In this document: piece by piece, positions 22,558-32,321 of the stretch
How positions within the stretch are numbered: the first letter of the stretch is position 1
How the letters are laid out: every line of letters starts with the position of its first letter
Translations under genes and position numbers: made by a program
Origin: Siderastrea siderea
Lineage: Eukaryota; Cnidaria; Anthozoa; Scleractinia; Rhizangiidae
DNA: 64,000 nt
Direction: 5' to 3'
NCBI GenBank assembly: GCA_964030785.1
Contig: OZ034977.1
Location: forward strand, 28,230,152-28,294,151
The notes under the pieces: generated by a model
What the model saw: only the letters and a program-made list of their open reading frames with translations
The model's database searches: none
What the model was told of the DNA's origin: nothing

Positions 22558-24330
22558 GTGTGTGTGTGTGAACCAGAAAGATAAAAAAAATCATGATAAT
22601 GACAGTGACAATGATATTAATAAGGCGTTTAAGTAATATATACAGAATTAGGGGCCGTGTTGTATCCGAATTTACGAATGCCTCTAAATGTTCATGTTTA
22701 TCTACTATCTTGGCAATATCAATCATTTTAGGCGAGTAATTATAAGTCGAAGAAAAAATTTGTCGGTAAATCAGGGTGAAATAATTTCTTTTGTATTTTG
22801 TTTATGAATTATTAATGAGTGTGATAATGTATGTAAAGCGGTATGGCGTACGAGAAATAATTCTTATACTTGTGTTCATTGACATGCATACACAGTCGGA
22901 GAGCAGTCTAATGTTTTGTTGAGTTATGGCAGACGTGCCAGTTTCGGTTATGATTACATATTATTCGTAACTGGGCCTCGCACCAAAGGAATTAGTTAGT
23001 AGCTTAATAGTTCTCAGTTTCCCAACGCGCTCTCGTAGCACGGATACTGTTTTTGCCTTCGTGGTTTTCTTTCCTATGACCCGCCCATCCAATTACAGGA
23101 TATTTATAGCCTGAGCTAGAAGAGAGGTTTCTTTTTTCTCTTAAAGCAAGCTGTTCTCATTTATTCAGGTCTAGAAACAAACATTTCTCATAGGCAAAAC
23201 AAGCTGTGTTATATTGTTGTGTTGCTAGCTGGGGGAATTGCCAACGTGACATACCAAAATCGTCGTAGATAAGTTTCTGGAGAAGTGATAACTTTTGATG
23301 GACTTTGATTGGATATTGGAAAAGAAGCAACTGTTTAAAGTCCCTGAGAGGGAATTCGTCCCCGCAGCCCGTTTGAATATAATTTTGAGCCTTGTCAGGC
23401 GTCATGAGCACAAAAAATTGTGCTTTTTTTTCTGTAACAAGGACCCAGTAGCTGGTGTCGGGCATCTGTGATCGTGGGAACGAACTCAGTAGTTACATAA
23501 TTATTTTGCAAAATACGCGTAACTGGAATTTCTCTCTGTGGAAAGTTTTATTTATCTTTGGATTGTTTTCTCCATTCGTGTTTACTTTTTAGAGTGTCAA
23601 TCTCAATGTTCTTATCAACGGTCAGATCGTTTTGGGGAGAGGAACACGCTTTCCTGCTGGAATGTAACGTCAATAGTGGACGTTACTACATGTGCTCTGG
23701 TGTATACAACAGCTATGTAAGATTATTTAACAAGGCATTTAAAAATTGGTTGTCTAATAGAATATCAACGTGAGAAACAAACTAAACTATTATTTTCCTG
23801 TACTTCTGTTATTATTGTATAGAAAATCGTACTACATCGGGTACAGTTCATGATTTAATGTATAATAATATTTATCATTTGATGACGAATTGTACAAAGT
23901 CGCAAGAGTTTTAATTTGTCTGCTTTATGAAAAACACGAGTAGGATTTGCGTACTGAAATCTCACCGGTGTTGTTACTTATCATATGCAACATTCCCAAA
24001 CCATACGGGAGGCCTGAGTACCCGTCAACACGGAAGAGCAACGAACGCAAGGTAGTAGTAAACCTTGTTAATTAATTTTTGCCCTTGTTTTTGTATTTCC
24101 TTTGCACTCCCCCGCATTCCTCTTCCCCTTGGTAAACCACTGATATGTAAATAAATGTATTCCGCATCGTTTTTTGATACCATTGAAAGGTAAATAACTG
24201 TATTCTAAAACAGTCTCAGTCTAACACTGTAGGAACAATAGGAACTATAGACTTGTCCAAACTTGCCTACTCTTAACGAAAACTCCTGCTGATTGGATAA
24301 GAATCTTACATTACCGACACTTGGGTGTCT
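22293..24330. other. No confident gene; one weak exon candidate
   Basis: At about 23592-23713 an acceptor-like TTTACTTTTTAG precedes an open stretch ending at GTAAGA. One frame has a FGERNTLSC motif reminiscent of an Ig B-strand and another has SGRYYMCSG reminiscent of an Ig F-strand. The two are out of frame with each other. It could be a decayed Ig exon of the upstream gene, or chance. Nothing else coding was recognised. Confidence 0.25.
22497..22570. repeat. (GT)n microsatellite
   Basis: About 37 nearly uninterrupted TG units with a single TGCG interruption near 22552. Confidence 0.95.
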
Positions 24331-24640
24331 CTAAAACCTGGAACACCCCGAAACACCCCGGAACACCCCGGAACACCCCCGGAACACCCCGGAACACCCC
24401 GGAACACCCCGGAACAACCCCGGAACACCCCTGGAACATCCCATTATATTCCGGAACACCCTCGAAACAGATAGGAACACCCCCAGGACACCAAAATAGT
24501 GGTCAGCGGTCAGACGGCTCACAAATTGACTACGCTGTAAACCTCCGAAGATTCCCAATTCTTCAGAAGACTTTTGCGGATCACCCTGAGTTTTCCAAGC
24601 ATTTACAAGAATGCTTCGGAATATTTTTGTAGCTTTTGAG
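24331..24640 (+). repeat. Inverted-repeat arm with GGAACACCCC minisatellite
   Basis: An array of about ten GGAACACCCC-type 10-bp units (about 24338-24440) is followed by ~200 bases that recur in reverse complement at 25916-26190. The array makes artificial low-complexity open frames on both strands, which are not genes. Confidence 0.8.
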
Positions 24641-25111
24641 AACAGCGAACGAACCAATATTTAATGAAACAGTATATTATACACGTGTCCTTCATATTAA
24701 CAAACTTACGATTTTTAGTGATATGAAAAAGGGGACAGTTGAATTATTAATTCTGCATTGATATTTCTCGTGCGAAGTTTGGATTATCACGCTCAGAAAA
24801 CAGGTTTGACCTCAAGGACATAACAAAGCCTAATAATAGAGTGTCACGCAATGTAATGAGGTCGTTATTCCGAGGTCACACAATCGTCATCGTTTTATCA
24901 CGACAGGCGCATGGAAAATGTTTGCCCGCCGGTTCGTTACGCTAATATATACACCTAATTAAAAAAAAAAACGAAAACCATTTCATATAAAAATGAGAAA
25001 TAAATAAAAGAGAGAAATAGGAATAGATTAGGCATGCAAACTACATTCAAGGATTCGCTCTGACGAAGAGCAATTTTAATTGAGCGTTTAAAAAAAAGCA
25101 TTCACGAGCGT

Positions 25112-25147
25112 TCACATTTTGAGCGTTTAAAAACGCTCAAAATGTGA
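25112..25147. repeat. Perfect 36-bp hairpin
   Basis: Two 16-bp arms (25112-25127 and 25132-25147) are exact reverse complements around TAAA. Another GAGCGTTTAAAAA copy lies just upstream at about 25082, so the site may be a small inverted duplication. Confidence 0.9.
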
Positions 25148-25915
25148 GCTTTTAGATGGCCAATCACCTTTTATCAACTCAGATTATATTAATTTGAAGT
25201 ATCATACCGCATTGCATGAGTGCTTCGGGAATATTCAAATCCGAGTTTCTATGTCTAATAAATTCCCACCTCACAGGTTTCTCTTTTTATATTTAAATGA
25301 CAACGTTTTTGCAATTGGGCCTGTATATATTTTTGGTTAACAAAAGAGCGTAGCTCGAAGATAAATGAGTAGCAGAAATGTGCGCCTGCAAAAAAGTACT
25401 TACCATGAGTTTGTAGAGGTATGCAAGGGCTTATAACGTGGGATGTCACAATGTAATCCGGGAGCAAAAGGAGTTTACACTCTTATAGCAAGAAAAGGAA
25501 CAAGTATTTTATTTACTGTCACAACCCGATCTAGTTAGACTTTAAGAGAAAAAAATCAATAAACAAAAAAGGAAAATATCAACGATGAGAGTACATACCA
25601 CATTTTCCTGAACTTTGCAAAGTTCAAAGTTAGTGGATACATAATGTTATACATTTTTTTTCGTGGTCTTGAACGTGAAATGCAAATCTGTCACGCAATG
25701 CTCAAGGGTAAGTTATCGCGACCATGACGTGTTGTATGGTGAATTGAATTATTATCCGGGATGCCCACCCCCAGAAATTCACTTATATCCATGACATAAC
25801 ATCTGTTTGTCGAGAGTTATAACGCAAATCTCGCATGTGTTACAACAATTTCAATAATGAACTGAAATATTCAAAATCAAACACACCAAATGAATGTTAT
25901 TTTAGTCATTAAATT

Positions 25916-26190
25916 CGATGCTAGATAACAAGCTTCGGAAACCTTCGTGTGATCCGCAAAACTCTTCGAAAATCTTCGTTAATCTTTGGAGATCCTTGGG
26001 CCAGTCTACACGTGAGCAGTCTGACCGCTGGCCACCACTTTTGGTGTTCAAGGGTATTCCTGGCTGTATTGATGGTATTCCGGGGCATTATGGGATGTTT
26101 CAGGGTGTTCCGAGGGTGTTTCGAGGGTGTTCTTGGGGGTGTTCCGGGGTGTTCCGGGAGTGTTCCGGAGTGTTCCGGGTTTTACAGACA
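25916..26190 (-). repeat. Inverted partner of the 24.3 kb minisatellite arm
   Basis: Reverse complement of 24331-24640 with moderate divergence. It has GGTGTTCC(G)-type units and the same adjoining unique sequence. The two arms enclose ~1.3 kb of unassigned AT-rich DNA and could be the ends of one 1.9 kb element or two opposed copies. Confidence 0.75.
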
Positions 26191-26398
26191 TCCCCGGCAC
26201 TTTTGCTCTACTGCAAAAATTTGCTCTGCGTGTAAATTTTCTTACGATCAAATTCAATAAAAGCTCTTGGCAGCTCAGTAAAATACTGACGCAAATTACG
26301 TTTTAATCGCGGACAACAAACAATATAGCTTTGCTCGCACGACTTGACAGTCGTTATTCTCATAAAAACAGAGCAGTCCCTCAATGCGCTCCAGTGAA

Positions 26399-26672
26399 CA
26401 ATATTTCTCTTCTCTAAAAATTTGTTTTCCCTCCACCTCCAAAATGTTGTTTCCTTCCTCCTCCTCCTCCTTATTCACATTTTCTCCTCCTTCTTCTCCA
26501 CAATTGTTTCCTCTTCCTTCTTCTCCTCAATTTTATTTTCACCACCCTTCTACCACACGAGGACGAGGAGGAAATTAAATTGTGGAGAAGGGGGAGGAGA
26601 AGGAGGAGGAGGAGAAAGGAAATCAAAATTTTGAAAGAGGGAGGAAAATATGATTGTGGTGTAGAGAAATAT
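26399..26672. repeat. Long imperfect palindrome of pyrimidine then purine tracts
   Basis: The left half is CTCCTCCT-type pyrimidine and the right half is GGAGGAGG-type purine. Ends (ATATTTCTCT... and ...AGAGAAATAT) pair, making a ~270-bp hairpin around about 26540-26580. Mirror-symmetric R/Y tracts of this type could also form triplex DNA. Confidence 0.75.
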
Positions 26673-27652
26673 TAGCGGAGCCTGCGGGCAAAGCCCGCCA
26701 GCGGAGCTCCATTGCTAAGCAAATTTGGTAACCTATCGATCCGAGAAATTTTGGTTGTGACGTAATAGTCACGTGACCGTCCGTCCGTCCGTCCACAGAG
26801 ACTCTGCGGGAGGGGGGAGGGGAGTCCCAAGACAAACCGACCGGGGGGGGGTAGAGAATCCCATCTTTTCTTGGCGGGAAATCGAGCGGTGCTTTTGGGC
26901 AACGGCCTTTTTCTTGGCGGGAAATCGCACGACCATCGTCGCTTTTGAAAAAGAGGTTTCTTTAACGGCTTAAGCTTCTTTAGCAAAACGATTGTACGAG
27001 AGTACTGAAGTAAAAAAAAAATCTAATAGCTATAAATGGAAAGAAAAAGTTCAAAAGAATCCCGGTAGAAGGCGAAAAGTTCAAGTTACAAAAGCTGCCT
27101 CCAAAGGACTTCATCGCTTTGTTTTCTTCACGGCAGAGAGCTTCCCCTGTTCTGAAACATACCCGAGTAAGTGAAGTTTTTAAAGGGTCTAAGGTACGTG
27201 ATTTTGAGTATTACGGTCAAAGAAATTACGTTTTGAAATGGAAATTAATTTATGTCATTAGAAATGTGTCATTTACTTTTGACTTTAAAAAAATTATTAG
27301 AAAACACGCTCACATTTGTGACAGATGTAGTCTTAAATATTTTGCCATGCTCAGCCGATTTCACTCGCGTGGACGGATCCACGATTTTGGAAGTGTAACG
27401 CGAATTGCATTTAAGTATAAACTTTCGGGTCTTCGAATAAACCTTTATCAAAAACGATTTCTCTGTCCATTATTTTGTGTTTGTTTTTTCATAACAGTAG
27501 GTCTAAGCACAGTCACAAGACAACTAGCTGCACAAGCATCACTTCAGTGAGATTACAACGAATAATTGCTTTCAGTTTTGACTTTCGGGTACATTTCTTT
27601 GTGCAATTGTCGATTTTCTTGTCCTAGAAGTTTTCAGTAGTAATAACCTTTT
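26673..27652. other. No gene recognised
   Basis: Includes a short (GTCC)n run near 26782-26793, a G run at 26845-26852 and a repeated TTCTTGGCGGGAAATCG motif at about 26866 and 26911. The open frame at 27119-27550 has no domain features. Confidence 0.5.
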
Positions 27653-28190
27653 AAGCGAAGCAGTTGTCGGTTTAAAGCTATTTTATCCCAAAAGCTTCCG
27701 AAAACAGTTTTGTGCGTTCCTCAAAGCGGGTAACTTTATATGCTTACTTCGCATCCGCAAAACTTATGCCGGCATAAATTAAATCGTGTTGGGTGTTTGT
27801 TTGTTTGTTTGTTTTGAATCTTGATGGTCTCTACTGAGTTAGAGAACGAAATATAACATTTATCTAAAAAACTATAAGCGAAGCAGTTGTCGGTTTAAAC
27901 CTATTATATCCGAAAAGCTTCCAAAAACAATTCTGTGCATTTCTAAAAGCGCTCATATTTCAAACAATTTGCAGCCGAAAAACTTATAACTTAGAGTTAA
28001 GCATGTTTGGTGTTTGTTTGTTTTCAATCTCGATGGTCTCAAGTTAGAGAACGAAATATAAGGGTTACTTAAGTAACTATAAGCGGAGCATGTTTGAGTT
28101 TAAAATTATTTTATCCGGTAAGTAGGGAGTGTTCTACAAAGCGCTCGAATTTTTTCTCGGCTGCTATAAAAGCCTACGCCACATTTCTTC
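27653..28190 (+). repeat. Tandem repeat, ~204-224 bp unit, two and a half copies
   Basis: Units start with TAAGCGAAGCAGTTGTCGG at about 27653 and 27877, and a third, diverged start (TAAGCGGAGC) lies at 28081. Each full unit ends with GATGGTCTC and GAGAACGAAATATAA. Copies differ by many substitutions, so the array is old. Confidence 0.75.
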
Positions 28191-29139
28191 GATAAGTTTA
28201 TTACAAGTGCTTCGAAGCTCCCCAAATCCTTTCTTTCGGATAATCCCAGTAAAATGCTGGTGAAATGCCTGTAAAAATTTTTGACCAGACTAATAGTGGC
28301 AGTTCATCCGAACGCGATGAAGATAACCCATTTAAATTTTGTTGTTGTAAATGAGCGCCGTTTGAAGTTCATTTAAGCGAACAGCCAATAATCCAAGTAG
28401 GTTTGACAAGCCTTGACAGTTAATGACAGGATATGGAAACATTGCAAACACCAAGCAAGACGGCTCGTGAGTAAAAGACGTGTTCAGTTTAATACCCGAA
28501 AAAAAATTAAGCTGTGCTCAGCCTCTAGAATGACCTTTCGAACTTGGTTTTACAGAACAGATCCCCAAAGTATTGGAGGACAATTCGGAACACTTTCGGG
28601 CTTTTTGAGAAACACTTTTCGGAAGCGAACGAGCCAAAAAAAGCCCCGAAATGTATTTCAGACCGAGAAGTTTAAGGACATGTTTTTGAGAAACGAACAT
28701 CAATTTATTCCTTGGAGGCTCTGCTTTTAGGCTTGGCTAAATCTGTATATCATTCTTCACTCGACTGCATTAAGGGACTGCTCTTTAGTATGTGAACAAT
28801 GACTGTCAACTCGTGCAAACGTGCAATTTGGTTTGTTGTCCGCTTTTAAAACTTGATTCGCTTCAGCGGATTTGCATAAATTCGTAATTTTGTTGAGCCC
28901 AAAAGGCTTTCATCAAGTTTGACAGCAGGAAAATTTATACGCATTAGCAAAGTATAGGTTTTTGGCAGTAGACCAATAGTGTAAGTGATATTAGTTGGGA
29001 AAGGTTTTCAGAGAGCGCTCAACTTTTCAGGAGCGATAATAAATTATTCAAAAAGGTTCCAGGCTTCAGCAGTATTTCATCGATTTATTGCCACAGTTCT
29101 GTTTCGTATGGTCAAAGGACGACCACACTCTTCAGGCAA
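28191..29139. other. No gene recognised
   Basis: The open frame at about 28413-28730 is rich in Arg and Lys but has no recognisable domain. Confidence 0.45.
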
Positions 29140-29305
29140 TTTACTCGAATTTGAGTAATCTGGGGTGTACCATTGTCGCTAGCGCGCATGCGTAGCTCAC
29201 TAGTTTACTAGTTTGAGAACTCTGACATGGTACGATGATACCACATGTGTGGGATCGTCGGAGTTGGCTATAGCCGCTAACCTCAACTCTAGTATCAGCA
29301 CTGCA

Positions 29306-29329
29306 CTGATGAGGCCCAGAAGGCCGAAA
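29306..29329 (+). ncRNA. Hammerhead-type core, incomplete
   Basis: CTGATGA (29306-29312), a 4-bp stem II GGCC/GGCC closing a CAGAA loop, then GAAA (29326-29329). No acceptable stem III followed by an N-U-H cleavage site and stem I could be found, so it is probably a degenerate copy of the ribozyme that follows. Confidence 0.45.
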
Positions 29330-29344
29330 GATTACGATTTTAAA

Positions 29345-29387
29345 ATCCCCTGAAGAGTGAGCAATCACGAAACAGGCTTGTCGGGAT
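29345..29387 (+). ncRNA. Type I hammerhead ribozyme
   Basis: All elements of a minimal hammerhead are present. Stem I is ATCCC (29345-29349) with GGGAT (29383-29387). The core CTGAAGA is at 29350-29356; position 7 of the core may be any base. Stem II is GTGA/TCAC closed by a GCAA tetraloop. GAAA is at 29369-29372. A 3-bp stem III (ACA/TGT) closes a GGCT loop. The cleavage triplet is GTC, with cleavage expected after C29382. Such short-stem-III ribozymes are typical of Penelope-like elements, where they process the RNA. Activity is not shown by sequence alone. Confidence 0.8.
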
Positions 29388-29480
29388 GAAAGTGTAGTTT
29401 TTTTCTATTTTCAAAATATATATGACGCTCTACTTTAACGTATAGAGCACTGTACTTCGGAAAATCGAAACACAAAATTT

Positions 29481-29481
29481 C

Positions 29482-29540
<59 letters not shown>

Positions 29541-29550
29541 ATATAATATA
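29481..29550. repeat. (AT)n microsatellite
   Basis: About 25 AT units followed by ATAATATA variants. It produces a spurious Ile-Tyr repeat frame on the minus strand. Confidence 0.95.
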
Positions 29551-29617
29551 AAAAGATAATGAATTGAAGGCTTCATCAGCTATTAAAGTGCTCAATAGAT
29601 AAACTAGAGCAATGTGT

Positions 29618-30008
29618 AGATTTGCAGAGTTGGATTATTTGGTCGAAGACATTTATTGCTACTCAGAGTTTCATGCTTCTTGCGAAGCAATCATCAGGCA
29701 ACTGCCAAAAATAACGGATACATGAGAATATATACAAAATTTGAAAATACAGGACAATACCTAGTGGCGTGATGTAGACGGAGATGATTGGCTAATCTAA
29801 GCGTGCACAGTGTTTAACAGGAATTTTTTGGAATGTCTACATGTAGATATCAGTTCGCTTCTATTGTTTAGAGTTGACATTTCGGGTTTACATATGATAA
29901 AATATTTTTCCCATAAACACAAATTACATCTCTTGCTTACATTTGAATATGAACGGGCCTACTTCACCTTACGCCATTTGATGTTGTACATAATATTCCT
30001 ATCTTTTA
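29618..30008 (-). pseudogene. Penelope-like element, C-terminal tail and 3' region (left of Polinton)
   Basis: Read on the minus strand, 30008 downward continues the endonuclease coding region that stops at 47477 on the other side of the Polinton, then gives a Cys-rich stretch ([15 protein letters not shown]) and an [18 protein letters not shown] end before non-coding sequence. Frame changes and a stop show decay. Positions 29618-29857 are repeated in reverse complement at 47994-48235. The minus strand at 29648-29697 holds a hammerhead-like CTGATGA...GAAAC...GTC arrangement. Confidence 0.7.
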
Positions 30009-30276
30009 AGTAGTTATAGAGTTGGCGGTTCTGGCGCAGTTTTATAAAAACTTCGCTTAAACCGATCCAACTCTATAACTACTGTTCCATCGGATGGTAA
30101 TCATTTTATGGAGATATATATATTGTAAAATAATATGGAAATCTATATGTTTTTATTTCATGCGGAAACGAACGCATTTTCCATTGCGTGACTTCATACA
30201 ACAGGAAGTTTTAAAATTCTCGGAAAGCAGACAGTCAATTAAACCACAAAACGCCACAGCTGTGGCGTGACGTCAC
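30009..30276 (+). repeat. Polinton left terminal inverted repeat
   Basis: 268 bases inverted at 47209-47476 with few mismatches. The outer 75 bases (30009-30083) are themselves an inverted repeat: the 17-mer AGTAGTTATAGAGTTGG returns as its complement at 30067-30083. The inner edge ends in two palindromes, GCCACAGCTGTGGC and the CRE-like TGACGTCA. Confidence 0.95.
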
Positions 30277-30317
30277 GAAGTAACATAAAAAATAAAATCT
30301 GATATAATAGTATAGAA

Positions 30318-30881
30318 ATGAATTGCAATGTAGATATACATGATGAACTGAAAGAATCAGGAGATATTGTTTGTCCTTTTTGTAACCAAAAATTGGAAGA
30401 TTCTAATAAAAAACCGAAAGATGATGAATGCTGTAAGAATCAGGATATTATAACGACTGATGGAATGCGAGTTTGTCGAAGTTGTGGCGTCGTACAAGGA
30501 TATAATTATGTGAAAGAATATGTTGATTTCTATGAGAATAGACATAGATTTATAAGAAAATCTGTTTACCATCGAGAGTACCACATTGACAACGTGTTAC
30601 TGAAAATCGAAGAAAAATATAATATAAAAATATCACACCATCAAAAATGTGAAATCGATAGAGTGTTTACTGAGATAGGTAAGATTCTTAATGAAGTTAA
30701 TGGTACAAGGAAAAGAATGATAAGTATGAATTATATTATGAGAATGATATTCAAGATGATGGGAATACCTTACAAAAATATTCCAATCAGTAAATCTAAA
30801 AAAACATTAGCTTTTTATGATCGGTATTGGACAACTATTATGTCACTTATCGGTGATAAGATAAAATCTATTATTGGATGA
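30318..30881 (+). CDS. VLTF3-like / zinc-ribbon transcription factor
   Basis: 187 codons from an ATG 42 bases inside the left TIR edge. The N-terminal third has paired cysteines (CPFC, then CC and CRSCG) in a TFIIB-like zinc-ribbon arrangement, followed by a region with YHREYHIDNVLLKIEEKY. This layout resembles the poxvirus late transcription factor VLTF3 family found in large DNA viruses. The likely role is switching on late (virion) genes of the element. The assignment rests on motif resemblance only; a generic TFIIB-type protein is the alternative. It converges on the minus-strand block and overlaps the end of the next gene by 11 bases. Confidence 0.65.
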   Translation: MNCNVDIHDELKESGDIVCPFCNQKLEDSNKKPKDDECCKNQDIITTDGMRVCRSCGVVQGYNYVKEYVDFYENRHRFIRKSVYHREYHIDNVLLKIEEKYNIKISHHQKCEIDRVFTEIGKILNEVNGTRKRMISMNYIMRMIFKMMGIPYKNIPISKSKKTLAFYDRYWTTIMSLIGDKIKSIIG

Positions 30882-31239
30882 ACACCTTATTATATTTCTT
30901 TTCAAATTTGTCAGTTAACGGACACATATCAATGATTATATCATCGAGAACTTTAACATAATCAAGAAATTCTTTGTCATCATACTCAAGTCCTCTCATG
31001 AAGGACCGCAAATCTGTTAAAACCTTTTCATATGAAGTGTATGCGAATTTACACATCTCAATCTTCCTTTTGTAATTTTTAGCCTCCGAATATGTTTTAA
31101 GTAAGAGACCAGAACCAGATATTATTCCGAGAGGAATAGGGTTTAGCGTTACACCACCAACTACTGTTCCTGTTACTACCAATAAAACAGATCCAATATT
31201 ACATGCAAGTTCTGCTTTTTTGAAATATTTAAAAGTCAT
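30871..31239 (-). CDS. Small membrane protein of the Polinton (function unknown)
   Basis: 122 codons from an ATG. Residues ~10-50 are hydrophobic and glycine-rich (NIGSVLLVVTGTVVGG, then a second apolar stretch), predicting two membrane helices. The C-terminal half is charged and helical. The start overlaps the last bases of the 40-codon frame immediately upstream, which reads in a different register and ends within the same few bases. The two may originally have been one gene now split by a frameshift. No enzyme motif is visible. Confidence 0.6.
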   Translation of the reverse strand: MTFKYFKKAELACNIGSVLLVVTGTVVGGVTLNPIPLGIISGSGLLLKTYSEAKNYKRKIEMCKFAYTSYEKVLTDLRSFMRGLEYDDKEFLDYVKVLDDIIIDMCPLTDKFEKKYNKVFIQ

Positions 31240-31351
31240 TTTGAAAAGCCAATATTTTTTTATGATAGAATTTGTACAATGCTTTCAACTCAGATATTTG
31301 ATCTTCCGTTAATTTTTCTGAAACATGGTTCCAATTGAATATATTCTTCAT
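31229..31351 (-). CDS. Short ORF (40 codons) upstream of the membrane protein
   Basis: ATG at 31351 to TAA at 31229-31231. The product is a short helical peptide with KLTEDQISELKALYKFYHKK. Its end overlaps the start of the 122-codon gene. The character of the two products fits a single longer protein, so this is either the N-terminal piece of a frameshifted gene or a separate small protein. It is preceded by AT-rich sequence like that before other Polinton starts. Confidence 0.5.
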   Translation of the reverse strand: MKNIFNWNHVSEKLTEDQISELKALYKFYHKKILAFQNDF

Positions 31352-31369
31352 ATTATATGATTATATATT

Positions 31370-32305
31370 TTAGTTGAATGAAATCGGATCATAATCATTG
31401 ACATACCATCTACAAAGTACGTAATGGTGAAGTTTGATATTTGATTCAGTGAGAGTTTTACCCTTATAAAGACAATAAAAAGCTATATCACCTTTCAAGC
31501 CTGCAATACCAGAGGTATTCAAATCTCCAAATGTCATGTTGGTACTTCCTTGTGATGTTCTTGCTGTAAAATCAGCTAATTTTTTGCCGTTACACCATGT
31601 TTCAGAAGCGTTGTTACCACCAGGTACATCCCAGTGAATTGATAAACAGATCCATTTATTTAGTTCACCAGCATTAGCTTTTGATTGGTATGGCGCTGTA
31701 GCATTCTTACTATTAAAAGAGCTTGGTCCAATGACAATATGCTGATTTGTTGTTCCACTTATAAGTAACTCACCAGTCGGCGAGAATGCAACAAATTTGT
31801 CATAACCTCCATCATCGTGTCCGAAAAGTCCATTACGAACAGCATAAGATCCTGTGTATGAATTCAATCGATAAACAATGAAAACATTAACTATATCAGC
31901 TTGTCCAGAACCAGGATTTAAATTTATGTTTGATAACATTCGCTTATTTCCATCGAATTTTAAATAATATCGATAATTGATTTTTTCAGCTTTTGTACAT
32001 AAAATTGGTCTATTTGCTTGTGTTGTTTGATTAGAATGATTTTCTTTAAGAGATTGATCAAAAAGATCTGATACTACTCTAGTTGAATTATCAAAAGTAA
32101 CCTCAGATGGAAGACCTCGGTCTATCATATATAAGCATTCAGCCATCTGATAGCTTTCCCAGAATAAAGTTTCTGATAATTGTAATCGTATTTCAGACTT
32201 CAATGCAGTCATTTTAATATCAACCTCTTGTTTAGTGTATAAGGTTTCTTTTTTGTATACGTAATTATGTAAATGATGTTTTTCATAGTCTGTGAAACTT
32301 GACAT
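31370..32305 (-). CDS. ConA-like lectin/LamG-fold attachment-type protein
   Basis: 311 codons from an ATG 16 bases after the fibre-like gene. The first ~90 residues are helical and charged. Residues ~105-305 have the alternating beta pattern of a concanavalin A-like jelly roll: GLFGHDDGGYDKFVAFS, ELLISGTTNQHIVIG, NKWICLSIHWDV, GDIAFYCLYKGKTL. Such domains bind sugars or cell-surface ligands. Its place next to the fibre-like gene suggests a receptor-binding or spike component of the particle. Fold assignment is by pattern only. Confidence 0.55.
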   Translation of the reverse strand: MSSFTDYEKHHLHNYVYKKETLYTKQEVDIKMTALKSEIRLQLSETLFWESYQMAECLYMIDRGLPSEVTFDNSTRVVSDLFDQSLKENHSNQTTQANRPILCTKAEKINYRYYLKFDGNKRMLSNINLNPGSGQADIVNVFIVYRLNSYTGSYAVRNGLFGHDDGGYDKFVAFSPTGELLISGTTNQHIVIGPSSFNSKNATAPYQSKANAGELNKWICLSIHWDVPGGNNASETWCNGKKLADFTARTSQGSTNMTFGDLNTSGIAGLKGDIAFYCLYKGKTLTESNIKLHHYVLCRWYVNDYDPISFN

Positions 32306-32321
32306 ATATTCTTTGTTTATA

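Larger units (their letters stand above)
29140..29400 (+). mobile_element. Penelope-like or retrozyme-type fragment with ribozyme
   Basis: This stretch contains one complete hammerhead fold and one partial hammerhead core in tandem on the plus strand. Hammerhead ribozymes are known from Penelope-like retroelements and retrozymes, and this fragment lies 200 bases from Penelope-like sequence. It has no coding sequence of its own that can be recognised, so the family assignment is inferred from the ribozyme. Confidence 0.5.

Noticed and set aside
22445..22726. Minus-strand open frame with a long Thr-His repeat
   Set aside because: It is the (GT)n microsatellite read in one frame and has no independent coding signal.
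24321..24657. Pro/Thr-rich frames on both strands (also 25918-26260)
   Set aside because: These are translations of the GGAACACCCC minisatellite.
27119..27550. 143-codon plus-strand open frame
   Set aside because: No recognisable domain, AT-rich codon pattern and overlap with antisense frames; treated as chance.
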